A stretch of 64,000 nt of DNA from Paraburkholderia sp. D15 (GTDB lineage Bacteria; Pseudomonadota; Gammaproteobacteria; Burkholderiales; Burkholderiaceae): the NCBI RefSeq assembly GCF_029910215.1, contig NZ_CP110397.1, positions 434,001 through 498,000 of the forward strand, given 5' to 3'. Under the pieces are notes generated by a model that made no database searches, was not told where the DNA came from, and worked only from the letters and a program-made list of their open reading frames with translations. Position numbers and translations under genes: made by a program. Position 1 is the first letter of the stretch, and each line of letters starts with the position of its first letter. Positions 8,289-18,058 of this stretch are shown in pieces.

Positions 8289-9684
8289 TGCGGGGGCGGC
8301 CCTCGTCGTGCTCGATCGCGAACGGGTGCTCGTGCTCGACGATGTCGCACGCGCTGCGGGCGTACGGCCAGGCATGCGGCGCGGCGGCGTTCTGACCATG
8401 GCTCCGGACGCGCAGTTGCGCGAACGTGATCCGGCGCGCGAACACGCCACCACCGTTGCACTGGCGACGGGCCTCATGCAGTTCTCACCGCAGGTCGCAC
8501 TTGCCGCCGAAAACACGGTGCTGGTTGACGTCTCCGCGAGTCTGCGGCTCTTCGGTGGCGTGCGCGCGCTTCTGCGCGCCATGAAGCGCGTGGCGGAGAC
8601 GATCGGCGTGACTGGATCGTTTGGCGTCGCGCCGACTGGCGACGGCGCGTGGCTGCTCGCGCGGCACGGCGGCGGCCGGGCACTCTCACAGCGATCGCTA
8701 TTGCGCGCGCTGTCGGCACTACCTGTTACCCTCCTGCCGCCAGCCCGTAAATTCGCCGAATGGTTTACCGGCATCGGATGCGAGACGATCGGCGAACTGA
8801 TGCGACTGCCGCGCGCGGGTCTGAAAAAACGCTGCGGCGTCGCGTTGATCGAACAGCTTGATCGCGCGACCGGAGGTGCGCCCGAGGCACATGAGTGGCT
8901 TGAGTTGCCGCCGACTTTTTCTGCGCGCGTGGAAATGCCGGATCGCATCGAACACGCCGAAGCCTGTCTGTTCGCCGCGCGCAGGTTGATCGCGCAGATG
9001 ACGGGATGGCTCGTGAACCAGCAGCTGGCGATCGTCCGGCTCGGCGTCGTGCTCGAACACGAACGCGGCCGCGCGGCTATCGAGCCAACGACGATCGATA
9101 TTGCGCTCGCCGAGCCGACATGGCGTGAGGAGCATGTCGTCAGGCTGTTACGCGAGCGGCTCGCGCGCGTTGATCTGGCTGCTGCGGTGATTGCGATCGG
9201 GATCGAGGCACGCGACGTTCAGGCGGCAGCGCCCGAATCGGATTCGCTCTTTCCGGAGCCTGGCGGCTCGCCGGCAGATCACGCGCGCCTGATGGAGCTG
9301 CTCGTCGCACGCCTCGGTCCGGAGAACGTCCTGCGGCCGGCGCCGGTTGCTGACCACCGGCCCGAAGAGGCCGCGCGCTGGGTGCCGCTCACCGACGCCG
9401 CGAAGTGGGTGGCACCGCCGAGCGACACGCCCCGACCGGTCTGGTTAATGGAAAAACCCGTGAAGCTTCTCATGCGTGCACACCGGCCGTTTTACGGCAC
9501 GCCGCTGCGCATGGTGTCGCCGGGCGAGCGCGTCGAGGCCGGCTGGTTCGCGGGCGAACTCGTCACACGCGACTACTTCGTCGCCGAATCCGACGACGCG
9601 ATCTGCTACTGGATCTACCGGGAGCGCGTCGGCAGTCGCGACGATGAGGAAGCGCGCTGGTATCTGCATGGGCTCTTTGGCTGA
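8218..9684 (+). CDS. imuB: Translesion synthesis protein ImuB (inactive Y-family)
   Basis: 488 residues starting with the characteristic MQVWIGVHLPLLCLEVF. A Y-family polymerase fold is present (VLDRERVLVLDDVARAAGVRPGM, then FSPQVAL). The palm position usually holding acidic catalytic residues reads DVSASLRLFGG, as in ImuB, which lacks polymerase activity and instead tethers DnaE2 to the beta clamp. A SDSLFPE segment near residue 342 is a possible clamp-binding motif. dnaE2 follows after 6 bases. Confidence 0.93.
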   Translation: MQVWIGVHLPLLCLEVFRPKWSRDAGAALVVLDRERVLVLDDVARAAGVRPGMRRGGVLTMAPDAQLRERDPAREHATTVALATGLMQFSPQVALAAENTVLVDVSASLRLFGGVRALLRAMKRVAETIGVTGSFGVAPTGDGAWLLARHGGGRALSQRSLLRALSALPVTLLPPARKFAEWFTGIGCETIGELMRLPRAGLKKRCGVALIEQLDRATGGAPEAHEWLELPPTFSARVEMPDRIEHAEACLFAARRLIAQMTGWLVNQQLAIVRLGVVLEHERGRAAIEPTTIDIALAEPTWREEHVVRLLRERLARVDLAAAVIAIGIEARDVQAAAPESDSLFPEPGGSPADHARLMELLVARLGPENVLRPAPVADHRPEEAARWVPLTDAAKWVAPPSDTPRPVWLMEKPVKLLMRAHRPFYGTPLRMVSPGERVEAGWFAGELVTRDYFVAESDDAICYWIYRERVGSRDDEEARWYLHGLFG

Positions 9685-9690
9685 ACGATC

Positions 9691-12600
9691 ATGGATACCG
9701 CGTCATTCGCCCTGCCCGGCTATGCCGAGCTGCAGTGCTCTTCCAACTTCTCGTTCCTGCATGGTGCTTCGCACGCGGAGGAACTGTCGACGCGCGCCGC
9801 GCAACTTGGATACGAAGCGATCGCGATCACTGACGAATGCTCGCTCGCAGGCATTGTGCGTGCGCACGTCGCGGCAAAGGAAGCGGGCATCAAACTGCTG
9901 GTTGGCGCGCGCTTTCGCCTGACCAACGCCGACGGCTCGCCGGCGATCAATCTGCTCGCCATCGCGCAGAACCGCGATGGGTACGGAAACCTGTCCGAAC
10001 TGATCACGCTCGCTCGTACTCGCACGGCAAAGGGTGCCTATCTGCTCACGCCGCGCGATCTGGATCACGGCGAAGCGCCCTGGTCCCATCTGCGCGGCTT
10101 GCCTGACTGCCTCGTCGTCGTGTTGCCGGATTTCCCTGCATCGGCCGCGCGACTGGACGCGCAGGTCGAATGGGCCTCCGAAACGTTTCCCGGTCGCGTC
10201 TGGGTTGCATTGACGTTGCTCGCGCGTGCAATGGATGACATCCACCGCGACGTGGTGGAGACCGTGGCGATGCGTCATGACGTGCCGGTAACTGCGACGG
10301 GCGACGTGGTCATGCACGTGCGTTCGCGCAAGCCCCTGCAGGACACGCTGACCGCGATCCGCGTCGGGCGGCCGGTCGCCGAATGCGGATTTGACCTTGC
10401 GCCGAATGCTGAACAGCACCTTCGCTCCAGGTTGCGGCTCGCGAATCTCTACCCCCGCGCTGCGCTGTCGGAAACCTTGAACGTTGCGAGCCGGTGCTCG
10501 TTTTCGCTGGATGAACTGCGGTACGAATACCCCGACGAACTGGTGCCGCACGGCACGACGCCGACTGCGTATCTGCGGCAGGAGACTTACATCGGCGCGC
10601 AGCGGCGCTATCCTGCCGGTATTCCACACAGCGTGCAGGAACAGATCGAGCACGAGCTCGCGCTGATCGCGGACCTGAAATATGAGCCCTATTTCCTGAC
10701 CGTCTATGACATCGTGCGCTTCGCCCGTAATGCCGGAATACTGTGCCAGGGCCGCGGATCGGCGGCCAACTCGGCGGTCTGTCATTGCCTTGGCGTGACC
10801 GAGGTCGATCCCGCACGAAGCAGCATGCTCTTCGAGCGGTTCATCAGCAGGGAGCGCGGGGAACCGCCGGATATCGACGTCGACTTCGAACACCAGCGCC
10901 GCGAAGAAGTTATCCAGTACATCTATGCAAAGTACACGCGCACGCGTGCCGCCATTGCGGCTGCCGTCACGACCTACCGGCCACGCAGCGCGATCCGCGA
11001 GTCGGGCAAGGCGCTCGGGATCGATCTGTCCATCGTCGATCGCGTGGCGAAGGCGCACCATTGGTTCGATTCGAGTCAGGATCTGCTCAGGCGTTTCGCC
11101 GAGAGCGGGCTTGACGCGGAAACACCGCTGATCCAGCAATGGGCGACGCTCGCGATGCAGCTACTCGGTTTCCCGCGACATCTCTCACAGCACAGCGGCG
11201 GGTTTGTGATCGCGCGCGGGAAACTTTCCCGGCTCGTCCCAATCGAGAACGCGTCGATGCCGGACCGGAGCGTCATCCAGTGGGACAAGGACGATCTCGA
11301 AGCGCTGGGGCTGCTCAAGATCGACGTTCTTGCTCTCGGCATGCTGTCGGCGATCCGACGCGCGCTCGATCTCGTTGCGCAGCAGCGCGGCGAGCCGTTC
11401 GAACTGCAGGACATACCTCCTGAAGACCCGGCCACCTACGAGATGATCTGCTGCGCCGACACCGTCGGGGTTTTCCAGATCGAATCGCGCGCGCAGATGA
11501 GCATGCTGCCGCGGCTGCGCCCGCGCGTTTTCTACGATCTCGTGATCGAGGTCGCGATCGTGCGTCCGGGCCCCGTACAGGGCGGCATGGTGCACCCGTA
11601 TCTGCGCCGGCGTCAGGGCCTTGAACCCGTGTCATTCCCAAGTCCTGATGTCGAGAAAGCTCTCGCGCGCACGCTCGGCGTGCCGATCTTCCAGGAACAG
11701 GTGATGCAGGTGGCGATGCTCGCGGCGGGCTTTTCCGCCGGCGAGGCTGATCAGCTTCGCCGGGCGATGGCCGCGTGGAAGCGCAAGGGCGGCCTGCAAC
11801 ACTATTACGACCGCATCGTGAATGGCATGCTGGAGCGCGGCTATGACCGCGAATTCGCCGAATCGATCTTTGCGCAGATCCAGGGCTTCGGTGAATACGG
11901 CTTCCCTGAAAGTCACGCGGCCAGCTTTGCGCTGCTCGTGTATGCGAGTGCCTGGCTCAAGTGCCACGAGCCGGCTGCGTTCCTTTGTGCGCTGCTTAAC
12001 AGCTATCCCATGGGTTTTTACTCGCCGTCGCAGCTTGTCCAGGATGCGAGGCGGCACGGCGTGATCGTGCTGCCCGTCGATGTCACCGTGAGCAACTGGG
12101 ATTCGACGCTCGAAGGAGACGGCTCAAACACGCCGGTGCGTCTGGGGCTGTCCCTCGTGCGCGGCATGAGAGCGGAGGCGGCAGCACGTATCGAAGCGGC
12201 GCGAGCGGTACGCGTGTTTGCTTCGACTGCTGATCTGGCGAACCGCGCGCAGCTCGACCGGCACGACCTGCAGGTGCTGGCTGACGCCGACGCGCTCGTG
12301 CGCCTTGCCGGCAACCGGCGGCAGGCACTATGGAGCGCGGTCGCGGCGGTACCGGACCGGGATCTGTTGCGCGGCGCTGCGCGCGATGATGCCACACCCT
12401 CGCTCTCACCACCGAGCGAAGGCGAAGGCATCATCGGCGATTACCGGTCCACGGGGCTGACACTGAACCGGCACCCCGTCGCGCTGCTGCGCCCGCTGCT
12501 GCTGAAAAAGCGGCTGATGCCCACGCACGTGCTGATGCGCTATCGTAATGGCCAGCTGGCGCGTGCGTGCGGCATCGTCACCGTGCGGCAGCGGCCCGGC

Positions 12601-12834
12601 ACGGCAAACGGCGTGATGTTCATGACCCTCGAGGACGAAACCGGATCGGTGAATATCATCGTCTGGAAGTCAGTACTTGAAAAATTCCGGCGCGAGGCGC
12701 TCGGCGCATCCCTGCTGGCGGTCTATGGCGTGTGGCAGCGCGAGGGTGAGGTACGGCATCTGGTTGCCCAGCGGCTGGTCGACGTTTCTGACCTGCTCGG
12801 AACGCTCCGTACCGTGAGTCGCAACTTCTGCTGA
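9691..12834 (+). CDS. dnaE2: Error-prone DNA polymerase DnaE2
   Basis: 1047 residues, normal for DnaE2. The N-terminal PHP domain begins YAELQCSSNFSFLHGAS; the palm carries PDIDVDFEHQRR near residue 392 with the catalytic aspartates; the fingers and helix-hairpin-helix regions follow; a C-terminal OB-fold region ends VMFMTLEDETGSVNIIVW. It performs SOS-induced mutagenic synthesis with ImuA and ImuB. The last gene of the tight operon, it is followed after 19 bases by a DUF72 gene. Confidence 0.96.
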   Translation: MDTASFALPGYAELQCSSNFSFLHGASHAEELSTRAAQLGYEAIAITDECSLAGIVRAHVAAKEAGIKLLVGARFRLTNADGSPAINLLAIAQNRDGYGNLSELITLARTRTAKGAYLLTPRDLDHGEAPWSHLRGLPDCLVVVLPDFPASAARLDAQVEWASETFPGRVWVALTLLARAMDDIHRDVVETVAMRHDVPVTATGDVVMHVRSRKPLQDTLTAIRVGRPVAECGFDLAPNAEQHLRSRLRLANLYPRAALSETLNVASRCSFSLDELRYEYPDELVPHGTTPTAYLRQETYIGAQRRYPAGIPHSVQEQIEHELALIADLKYEPYFLTVYDIVRFARNAGILCQGRGSAANSAVCHCLGVTEVDPARSSMLFERFISRERGEPPDIDVDFEHQRREEVIQYIYAKYTRTRAAIAAAVTTYRPRSAIRESGKALGIDLSIVDRVAKAHHWFDSSQDLLRRFAESGLDAETPLIQQWATLAMQLLGFPRHLSQHSGGFVIARGKLSRLVPIENASMPDRSVIQWDKDDLEALGLLKIDVLALGMLSAIRRALDLVAQQRGEPFELQDIPPEDPATYEMICCADTVGVFQIESRAQMSMLPRLRPRVFYDLVIEVAIVRPGPVQGGMVHPYLRRRQGLEPVSFPSPDVEKALARTLGVPIFQEQVMQVAMLAAGFSAGEADQLRRAMAAWKRKGGLQHYYDRIVNGMLERGYDREFAESIFAQIQGFGEYGFPESHAASFALLVYASAWLKCHEPAAFLCALLNSYPMGFYSPSQLVQDARRHGVIVLPVDVTVSNWDSTLEGDGSNTPVRLGLSLVRGMRAEAAARIEAARAVRVFASTADLANRAQLDRHDLQVLADADALVRLAGNRRQALWSAVAAVPDRDLLRGAARDDATPSLSPPSEGEGIIGDYRSTGLTLNRHPVALLRPLLLKKRLMPTHVLMRYRNGQLARACGIVTVRQRPGTANGVMFMTLEDETGSVNIIVWKSVLEKFRREALGASLLAVYGVWQREGEVRHLVAQRLVDVSDLLGTLRTVSRNFC

Positions 12835-12853
12835 ATCGCTTGAGGAACTTAAA

Positions 12854-13768
12854 ATGGATGTGCGCGTGGGTACCGCCAGCTGGACTGATCCGACGCTGAT
12901 CAAAAGCAAGAAATTCTATCCGCCGGGTTGTACGAGCGCCGAGGCGCGACTGCGTTTCTACACGAGTCAATTCCCGACCGTTGAGGTCGATTCAAGTTAT
13001 TACGCGATGCCGAGTGCTTCCAATTCGGCTTTGTGGGTCGAGCGCTCGCCGGCGGACTTCGTCTTCAATATTAAGGCATTCAGGTTATTCACCGGCCATC
13101 AGACGGCACGCGACATGTTCCCGAAGGACATGCAAGCCGCCCTGCCCCAGAACGGCAAGAAAAACCTGTACTACAAAGACGTGCCGGACGACGTCCGGAG
13201 CGAATTGTGGCGCAGGTATCTGAAAGCGATCGAGCCATTGCGCGCGGCCGGAAAGCTCGGTGCGGTGCACTTCCAGTTTGCGCCGTGGGTGACGAGCGCG
13301 CCAAGGGACGTTGCGCACGTCGCCCATTGTGCTGAGTTCATGGCCGGCTATACCGTTGCCGTCGAGTTTCACAACAGATCGTGGTTCGACGAAAAGCACG
13401 CTGCCTCGACGCTTGCATTCGAACGCGAGCGTGGTCTCGTCAACGTGATCGTCGACGAGCCACAAGGTTCGGGTAACAGTATTCCATCGGTGTGGGAGGT
13501 GACGAACGATCAGCTTGCCCTGGTCCGCCTTCATGGCCGTAATCACGAGACCTGGAACATCAAGGACGCAGCCGCGGCCAGCGACCGGTTTAACTACGAC
13601 TATAGCGATGAAGAGCTTGCCGGGCTCGCCGACGAGATCAGACGGATAGCCGCGCTCGTTGCGCGCACACAGGTGATTTTCAATAACAACTACGAAGATC
13701 AGGGGCAACGCAACGCAAGAACGCTCACGCGACTTTTAGAACGGAGCGCGGCTGTTCCGTTTGCCTGA
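12854..13768 (+). CDS. DUF72 (YecE-like) protein
   Basis: 304 residues with the DUF72 TIM-barrel pattern: VRVGTASWTDPTLI at the start, FPTVEVDSSYYAMPS, DFVFNIKAFRLFTGHQ, HFQFAPWV, AVEFHNRSWF, LVRLHGRN and the ending IFNNNYEDQGQRNA. The function of the family is unknown, although it often neighbours DNA-repair genes. It starts 19 bases after dnaE2 and may be co-transcribed and so SOS-regulated. Confidence 0.9.
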   Translation: MDVRVGTASWTDPTLIKSKKFYPPGCTSAEARLRFYTSQFPTVEVDSSYYAMPSASNSALWVERSPADFVFNIKAFRLFTGHQTARDMFPKDMQAALPQNGKKNLYYKDVPDDVRSELWRRYLKAIEPLRAAGKLGAVHFQFAPWVTSAPRDVAHVAHCAEFMAGYTVAVEFHNRSWFDEKHAASTLAFERERGLVNVIVDEPQGSGNSIPSVWEVTNDQLALVRLHGRNHETWNIKDAAAASDRFNYDYSDEELAGLADEIRRIAALVARTQVIFNNNYEDQGQRNARTLTRLLERSAAVPFA

Positions 13769-14087
13769 TGCCAATACGTTCGCCGGCGGTTATCTGCCAT
13801 GAACTGCCGTCGAGGTCGTCGTCCGGTTCCATGCGCTAGATCTCCAAGGCCCTTGCCCAACGACCGCTTTGCGGCGAGCAAAGTTCCGGGTGACACTGCT
13901 TCGATCCGGCCACAAACCGTCCCCCTCAAGCCTTCGGTGAACGACCGGCAACGAATGACAAACAGTCACTCGTGGGCGCCGGGTTCGATGGTCTGTCGCC
14001 CAAAACCGGACCGAGCTACGGCGTTGCTGAACAGCTCACTTTGGCGATTCGATCGCCCGCCACCATTGGGGACTTTGCATGCTCGCC
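13769..14087. other. Intergenic, no gene seen
   Basis: Convergent space between the DUF72 gene and the first Hsp20 gene. Short frames on both strands are compositionally poor; no terminator-like hairpin with a T-run was found. Confidence 0.4.
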
Positions 14088-14649
14088 CTAACCGATATCG
14101 ATTGTGCGACTGGTGCACGGTGCCGGCTCCATTTTCGGCACGGTCAACGTGAGTACGCCGTTGTCGAACTTTGCCAGGGCGCGACCGGGATCAGCGTACT
14201 CAGGCATCGGAATTGTGCGCACGAAGCGTCCATGCGCCCGCTCCAGCCGATAGCAGCCGTTTTCCTCACTGCGTACATCCTGCTTTTTCTCTCCACGCAG
14301 CACGATCGCCCCGCCCTCGACGCTCACCTTCACGTCTTCGCGATCCATCCCCGGCAGTTCTGCAGTCACGCGCAGCACCGGCCCCTCATCGACGACGTCG
14401 ATGCGAGGCTGGAAGCGTGGTGAACTGAAGTCGCCGAACCATCGTTCGAGCGCGCTACGGCCGGCAAACGGGTCGTGGAAAATCTCTTCCAGGGCGCGCC
14501 AAGGTTCTCGAGGAAACAAACGCAAACCCGGCCCATGAAGATTCTGACGGTTCGCTCGACGGCGGACGTTCCGGCCCGTCCGCATCGGACTTGCGGGCAA
14601 CCCCGCGAAGAAACTTGAAGGGGTTCCATTTTTTCGGATCAGAGTTCAT
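14088..14649 (-). pseudogene. Hsp20 small heat-shock protein, frameshifted
   Basis: The C-terminal frame holds a full alpha-crystallin domain (FQPRIDVVDEGPVLRVTAE, LPGMDREDVKVSVEGG, YRLERAHGRFVRTI, KFDNGVLTLTVPK). The N-terminal frame, from ATG 14649, encodes the usual start of this Hsp20 type (MNSDPKKWNPFKFLR). The two are out of register by one base and must join somewhere near 14500-14580, in the linker before FPREPWRALEEIF. Either a disabling indel, or translation starts internally from a Met at 14600 or 14585, giving a shortened chaperone. Confidence 0.75.
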
Positions 14650-14797
14650 CACTTTGCTTTCCACCAACGCAGAGAAACTACGGCCGCCGCGCCAGATCGA
14701 AGTTCTGCGTTGGCGGTCGCCGCCAACGCAGAGCTCTCCTTACTGAACGGTGGACCAGACGGTCGCCAATCAAATCCTACCGACACCTGTCATCTGC

Positions 14798-15205
14798 TCA
14801 GTCCGTTCGCACTTCGATGCGCCGCGGCCGGGCTTCGTCGCGCCTCGGTATCGTCAGTTGCAGCACGCCGTCTTTCAGGCTGGCGTCGATTTTTGATGCG
14901 TCGAAGTCCGGACTGAGCGAAAACGCCCGCGCGAAATGAGGCTCGCGGATTTCGGCGTGCTGCAGTCGCAGACCGGCAGGCGTGGGTACCGACGCTTCGG
15001 CCTCGATATACAGATTGCCGTCATGCACTTTCACTTCAAGCGTCTCCTTCGTGACGCCGGGCATGTCTGCCCACAGCGTGATGCCATGGCTGTCCTCAAA
15101 CACGTCCACGGCTGGAGCGATGGTTGCCCGCGGTGCCGGCCGTTCGCTCCCGTTGCGGGAGATCGCGTTCTGTTCACGGCCTGTGAGTTGGGTCTTTTCG
15201 TTCAT
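14798..15205 (-). CDS. Hsp20/alpha-crystallin small heat-shock protein
   Basis: 135 residues with a complete alpha-crystallin domain (PAVDVFEDSHGITLWADMPG, LEVKVHDGNLYIEAEA, ARAFSLSPDFDASKI, LKDGVLQLTIP) and a very short tail. It would act as an ATP-independent holdase in the cytoplasm. It lies 31 bases after the third Hsp20 gene and has a GGAGAA ribosome-binding site, suggesting one heat-shock transcript for the cluster. Confidence 0.93.
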   Translation of the reverse strand: MNEKTQLTGREQNAISRNGSERPAPRATIAPAVDVFEDSHGITLWADMPGVTKETLEVKVHDGNLYIEAEASVPTPAGLRLQHAEIREPHFARAFSLSPDFDASKIDASLKDGVLQLTIPRRDEARPRRIEVRTD

Positions 15206-15236
15206 GACTATTCTCCTTGACTGGCTGGACAGAAAC

Positions 15237-15677
15237 TTACTGGACCGTAATGGCTTTCGGTTTCGACGACTCGCGCTTGCCGACGCTGATGGTCAGGCAG
15301 CCGTTGGCGTAGCGTGCCTGCACCTTGTCGGGGTCCGCATGTTGTGGCAGTTCGATCGCGCGACGGAATGAGCCGGAGAACCGCTCCTGCGCGTAGGTAC
15401 GGATATCGCCACTCCCCTGCGGCGCAATGCGTTTGCGCTCGCCGCTGATGGTCAACAGCCCCTTCTCAATGGAGACGTCCAGTTCGGACGTCGTGAGACC
15501 TGGTACGAACGCGACAATTTCCATAGAGTCGTCCGTGGTCCCGATATTGATCTGCGGGAAAGCGCCGACGCGGCTGGAGCGCAGGCTGGAGGGGAAACCG
15601 CCGAAAAGGGTATCCATCTGTCGCTGCAACCGGGCGAATTCACCGAAGAGATCGGCGCCGGAATAGAGATCACTCAT
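15237..15677 (-). CDS. Hsp20/alpha-crystallin small heat-shock protein
   Basis: 146 residues from ATG 15677, which follows a perfect AGGAGG. It begins MSDLYSGADLFGEFARLQRQ and contains INIGTTDDSMEIVAFVPGL, LDVSIEKGLLTISGERK, RRAIELPQHADPDKVQARY and NGCLTISVGK. The longer frame to 15845 is not used. First gene of the heat-shock cluster; a sigma-32-like -35 element lies about 150 bases upstream. Confidence 0.93.
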   Translation of the reverse strand: MSDLYSGADLFGEFARLQRQMDTLFGGFPSSLRSSRVGAFPQINIGTTDDSMEIVAFVPGLTTSELDVSIEKGLLTISGERKRIAPQGSGDIRTYAQERFSGSFRRAIELPQHADPDKVQARYANGCLTISVGKRESSKPKAITVQ

Positions 15678-15805
15678 GGTCGTATCCTCCTTTGAAGTTA
15701 CGGAGGCGAACGGGCACACGCGCTCCAGTTCGCCTGCCAGTTGAGGGCAAACAAATCGAAACACGCAGCGCGCCCGATTGCGGGCGCGACTGCCTGAGCG
15801 GAAAT

Positions 15806-15836
15806 CAAGATAGAAATCGCGGGCTGAAATTTCAAG
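15806..15836 (-). promoter_or_regulatory. Candidate sigma-32 heat-shock promoter
   Basis: On the minus strand CTTGAAA (15836-15830) equals the sigma-32 -35 consensus. The spacing region that follows contains CCCGCGATTTCTAT, a weaker match to the CCCCAT-T -10. Its position upstream of three Hsp20 genes supports the call; the leader of about 130 bases could also hold a thermosensor, not modelled here. Confidence 0.42.
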
Positions 15837-15919
15837 GGCAGCCACGACGAAATTTCTGACCGGTCGCCCCTACCGCAAAGCACCCGCTTTCCGACCGGAG
15901 CGGTCCGGACGTCTCTGCC

Positions 15920-16282
15920 TCAGGGCCAGCACCTGGAGGGAACAGGTCGCCATCGGGACCGTGCGGGGTCTCCGAGAAAAGGTCGGGCGGACATCCTCGG
16001 CAACCGTCCGGCAACCAGCCGCGCTGCTGCAAGTGTCAGTGTTTCCACGTCGACCGGTTTGCGTAGGAAAAATGTCCACGGTGCCTGCTTTTCGACCGGC
16101 GGATTGCCGGCCGAGATCACCGCGACTGGCATGGAGGCGAGCACCGCATGCCGGCGCAAGTGCCCGCACAGTTCCCCGCCGTCTGCAACCGAAGGATGAG
16201 CGATTTTTCGGAAAGCGGCAGTCCGCAACGGCTCCGACAGTTGACATGTCTGACCAATCGACGATTGACCGATGCTGGCCAA
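15920..16282 (-). pseudogene. Response-regulator receiver remnant
   Basis: Within this 120-codon frame the segment GGELCGHLRRHAVLASMPVA, then VISAG and FLRKPVDVETL matches helix 3 to helix 5 of a CheY-like receiver domain: the switch Ser in ISA and the conserved Lys-Pro. The N-terminal half, with the acidic pocket and phospho-acceptor Asp, is missing. It cannot be a functional phosphoreceiver. Confidence 0.5.
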
Positions 16283-16772
16283 CTGGGTGAAGTCCCCAAT
16301 GGCCGCCTTACGGAAATCCAGTTCGGAGAGCTCGATTCGATGGACTGACCGCTTCGGAGACGACCGTCTGAGCTGAGCGGGTCGGTTTGGGACAGTGGCG
16401 GGTGATGACTTTGGCGCCCATCTTCGTCAGGTTTGTCGACGCTAGTGTGCGATGCGCCGTGCCAGCGTCCGTTGGAATAGTTTGACGTTCGCTCCGGCGT
16501 CGCGGATCAGGAGGCCCAGAATATAGCTTGGAATTGCCGAGTTGATTCCAAACGCTCCCACGATTTACCCGCACAGCGCGAAGCACGAAGCGGGAACAAT
16601 GAACGCCACTTTGCTCTGAACTCCGTTCGCGCCGATTATCGATTTACATGGCCCACAGCAGATCGACCGCGCCTTGGATCACGGGTAGCGTCACGCATCT
16701 GCGGACCTACACGCCAATTTGTTACCACGCCCAGGGACGGTCGCGCGAAGCATTCAATTTCAATGCTCAAAT
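16283..16772. other. Intergenic, no gene seen
   Basis: About 490 bases. Minus-strand frames exist (for example 16308-16586) but have no recognisable motif or ribosome-binding site. Nothing else could be supported. Confidence 0.4.
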
Positions 16773-17351
16773 TCAATCTTTCTTCTTCACGTACTCGTTT
16801 ATTGGCACCGGTTGCTTGAGCGGATCGAAATCAGCCCAGCGTCCGTGCTGCCAGCGTCCGGTTGCGCGTTCGATCGACGCCCCGCCAGCCTCGCGCAAGA
16901 CCCGCGCGGCATCGAGCTGATTATCCGGCGACACGTGCACCGCGACGAGCACGCCCGAATCGCGTGACTCCTCGTGGAAAGGCGCGCGGCGCCCCGAACT
17001 GCCATCCCGAGTGCGTGTCATCGCGCCGATCAATGAACCGATGTAGGCACCGACGCCAGCCGCGATTAGCGACACAATGACCGGCGCGGAAAACGCCGCG
17101 AAGATCGCTACACCGACCACCGCGCCCGCGACCGCCCCGAGCGTCACGCCTATGCCGGCACCCTTCGGGGCGTCTTTCGCACCGGAATCGGTCGATGTGT
17201 CGCCGCCGATCGGATAGCGCGCGTACTGCCCCCGCGGATTTACGAAGAACAGCGTCACATCTTCTTCAACGTAACCCGTATTGAAAAGTTTTTGCGCCGC
17301 GTCTTCTGCAGCCGGAAACGTGGTGAAGCGGGCTGCGACAATGAGTGACAT
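16773..17351 (-). CDS. Glycine-zipper membrane protein, hypothetical
   Basis: 192 residues from ATG 17351 (GAGGAGAA ribosome-binding site). A soluble N-terminal region (ARFTTFPAAEDAAQKLFNTG) is followed by a Gly/Ala-rich double hydrophobic segment (GVTLGAVAGAVVGVAIFAAF, then AAGVGAYIGSLIGAM), i.e. a glycine-zipper hairpin. A second alpha/beta-like domain (GVLVAVHVSPDNQLDAARVL) and a charged KKKD tail follow. It resembles stress-related proteins that begin with a ferredoxin-like half. Same strand as the PfpI gene upstream and the Hsp20 cluster downstream. Confidence 0.65.
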   Translation of the reverse strand: MSLIVAARFTTFPAAEDAAQKLFNTGYVEEDVTLFFVNPRGQYARYPIGGDTSTDSGAKDAPKGAGIGVTLGAVAGAVVGVAIFAAFSAPVIVSLIAAGVGAYIGSLIGAMTRTRDGSSGRRAPFHEESRDSGVLVAVHVSPDNQLDAARVLREAGGASIERATGRWQHGRWADFDPLKQPVPINEYVKKKD

Positions 17352-17506
17352 GCGTTCTCCTCGCACTAAAAATCAAGACGCCGTTCGGCAGTCGGGCTCC
17401 ATGCCTTCGACGCGGAATATTGAGCTAACCACGCCTTCCCCCGCATGCATCGACCAACTCGCCATCGACGGTTCGCCAGGAAGCGCGGCCCCTCCGATTC
17501 CCGCCG

Positions 17507-18058
17507 TCAAGTCGCCTTGCGTTTCGACAGCTGCGCAATCAGCGAGCGGTTGAATGCGGGCAGATCGTCGGGCTTGCGGCTTGTGATCAGATTGCCGTCC
17601 TCGACCACTTCGTTGTCCACCCACGTGCCACCGGCATTCCGGATGTCGTCCTGAAGACTCGGCCAGCTCGTCAGCGTACGGCCCTTGATGATCCCAGCCG
17701 ACACCGGCAGCCACGCGCCGTGACAGATCACCGCAATCGGTTTTTTCGCGCTATCGGCGTCCTTAACAAACGCTTGCGCTTGCGGCAGCAGACGGATTGC
17801 GTCACCGTTCACCACCCCGCCCGGCAGGACGACCGCGTCGTAGTCAGCGGCGACCACCGTGTCGAAGGTAGCATCGACATCGACCGCGTCACCCTTGTCG
17901 ACATGTTTGAAGCCCTGAATCTTGCCGGGCTTCGCCGAAATGACGTGCACAGTCGCGCCAGCTTCGATCAGGGCACGCTTCGGTTCGACCAGTTCGGCCT
18001 GCTCGAAGCCATCCACGGCAAGAACCGCGACCTTGGAATCCCTCAGTGTGTTGCTCAT
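17507..18058 (-). CDS. PfpI/DJ-1 family protein (YhbO type)
   Basis: 183 residues, typical for the YhbO/PfpI group. Key motifs: VAVLAVDGFEQAEL with the conserved Glu, AVVLPGGVVNGDAIR, and the nucleophile elbow AVICHGAWLPVSAG with Cys-His. Family members act in protection from carbonyl stress and have been described as deglycases, glyoxalases or proteases; the exact activity is debated. It may share a transcript with the glycine-zipper gene 155 bases downstream. Confidence 0.88.
   Translation of the reverse strand: MSNTLRDSKVAVLAVDGFEQAELVEPKRALIEAGATVHVISAKPGKIQGFKHVDKGDAVDVDATFDTVVAADYDAVVLPGGVVNGDAIRLLPQAQAFVKDADSAKKPIAVICHGAWLPVSAGIIKGRTLTSWPSLQDDIRNAGGTWVDNEVVEDGNLITSRKPDDLPAFNRSLIAQLSKRKAT

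Noticed and set aside
9703..11139. 478-codon minus-strand frame
   Set aside because: Complement of dnaE2; Arg-rich and without family motifs. It is open only because of the high-GC codon bias of the real gene.
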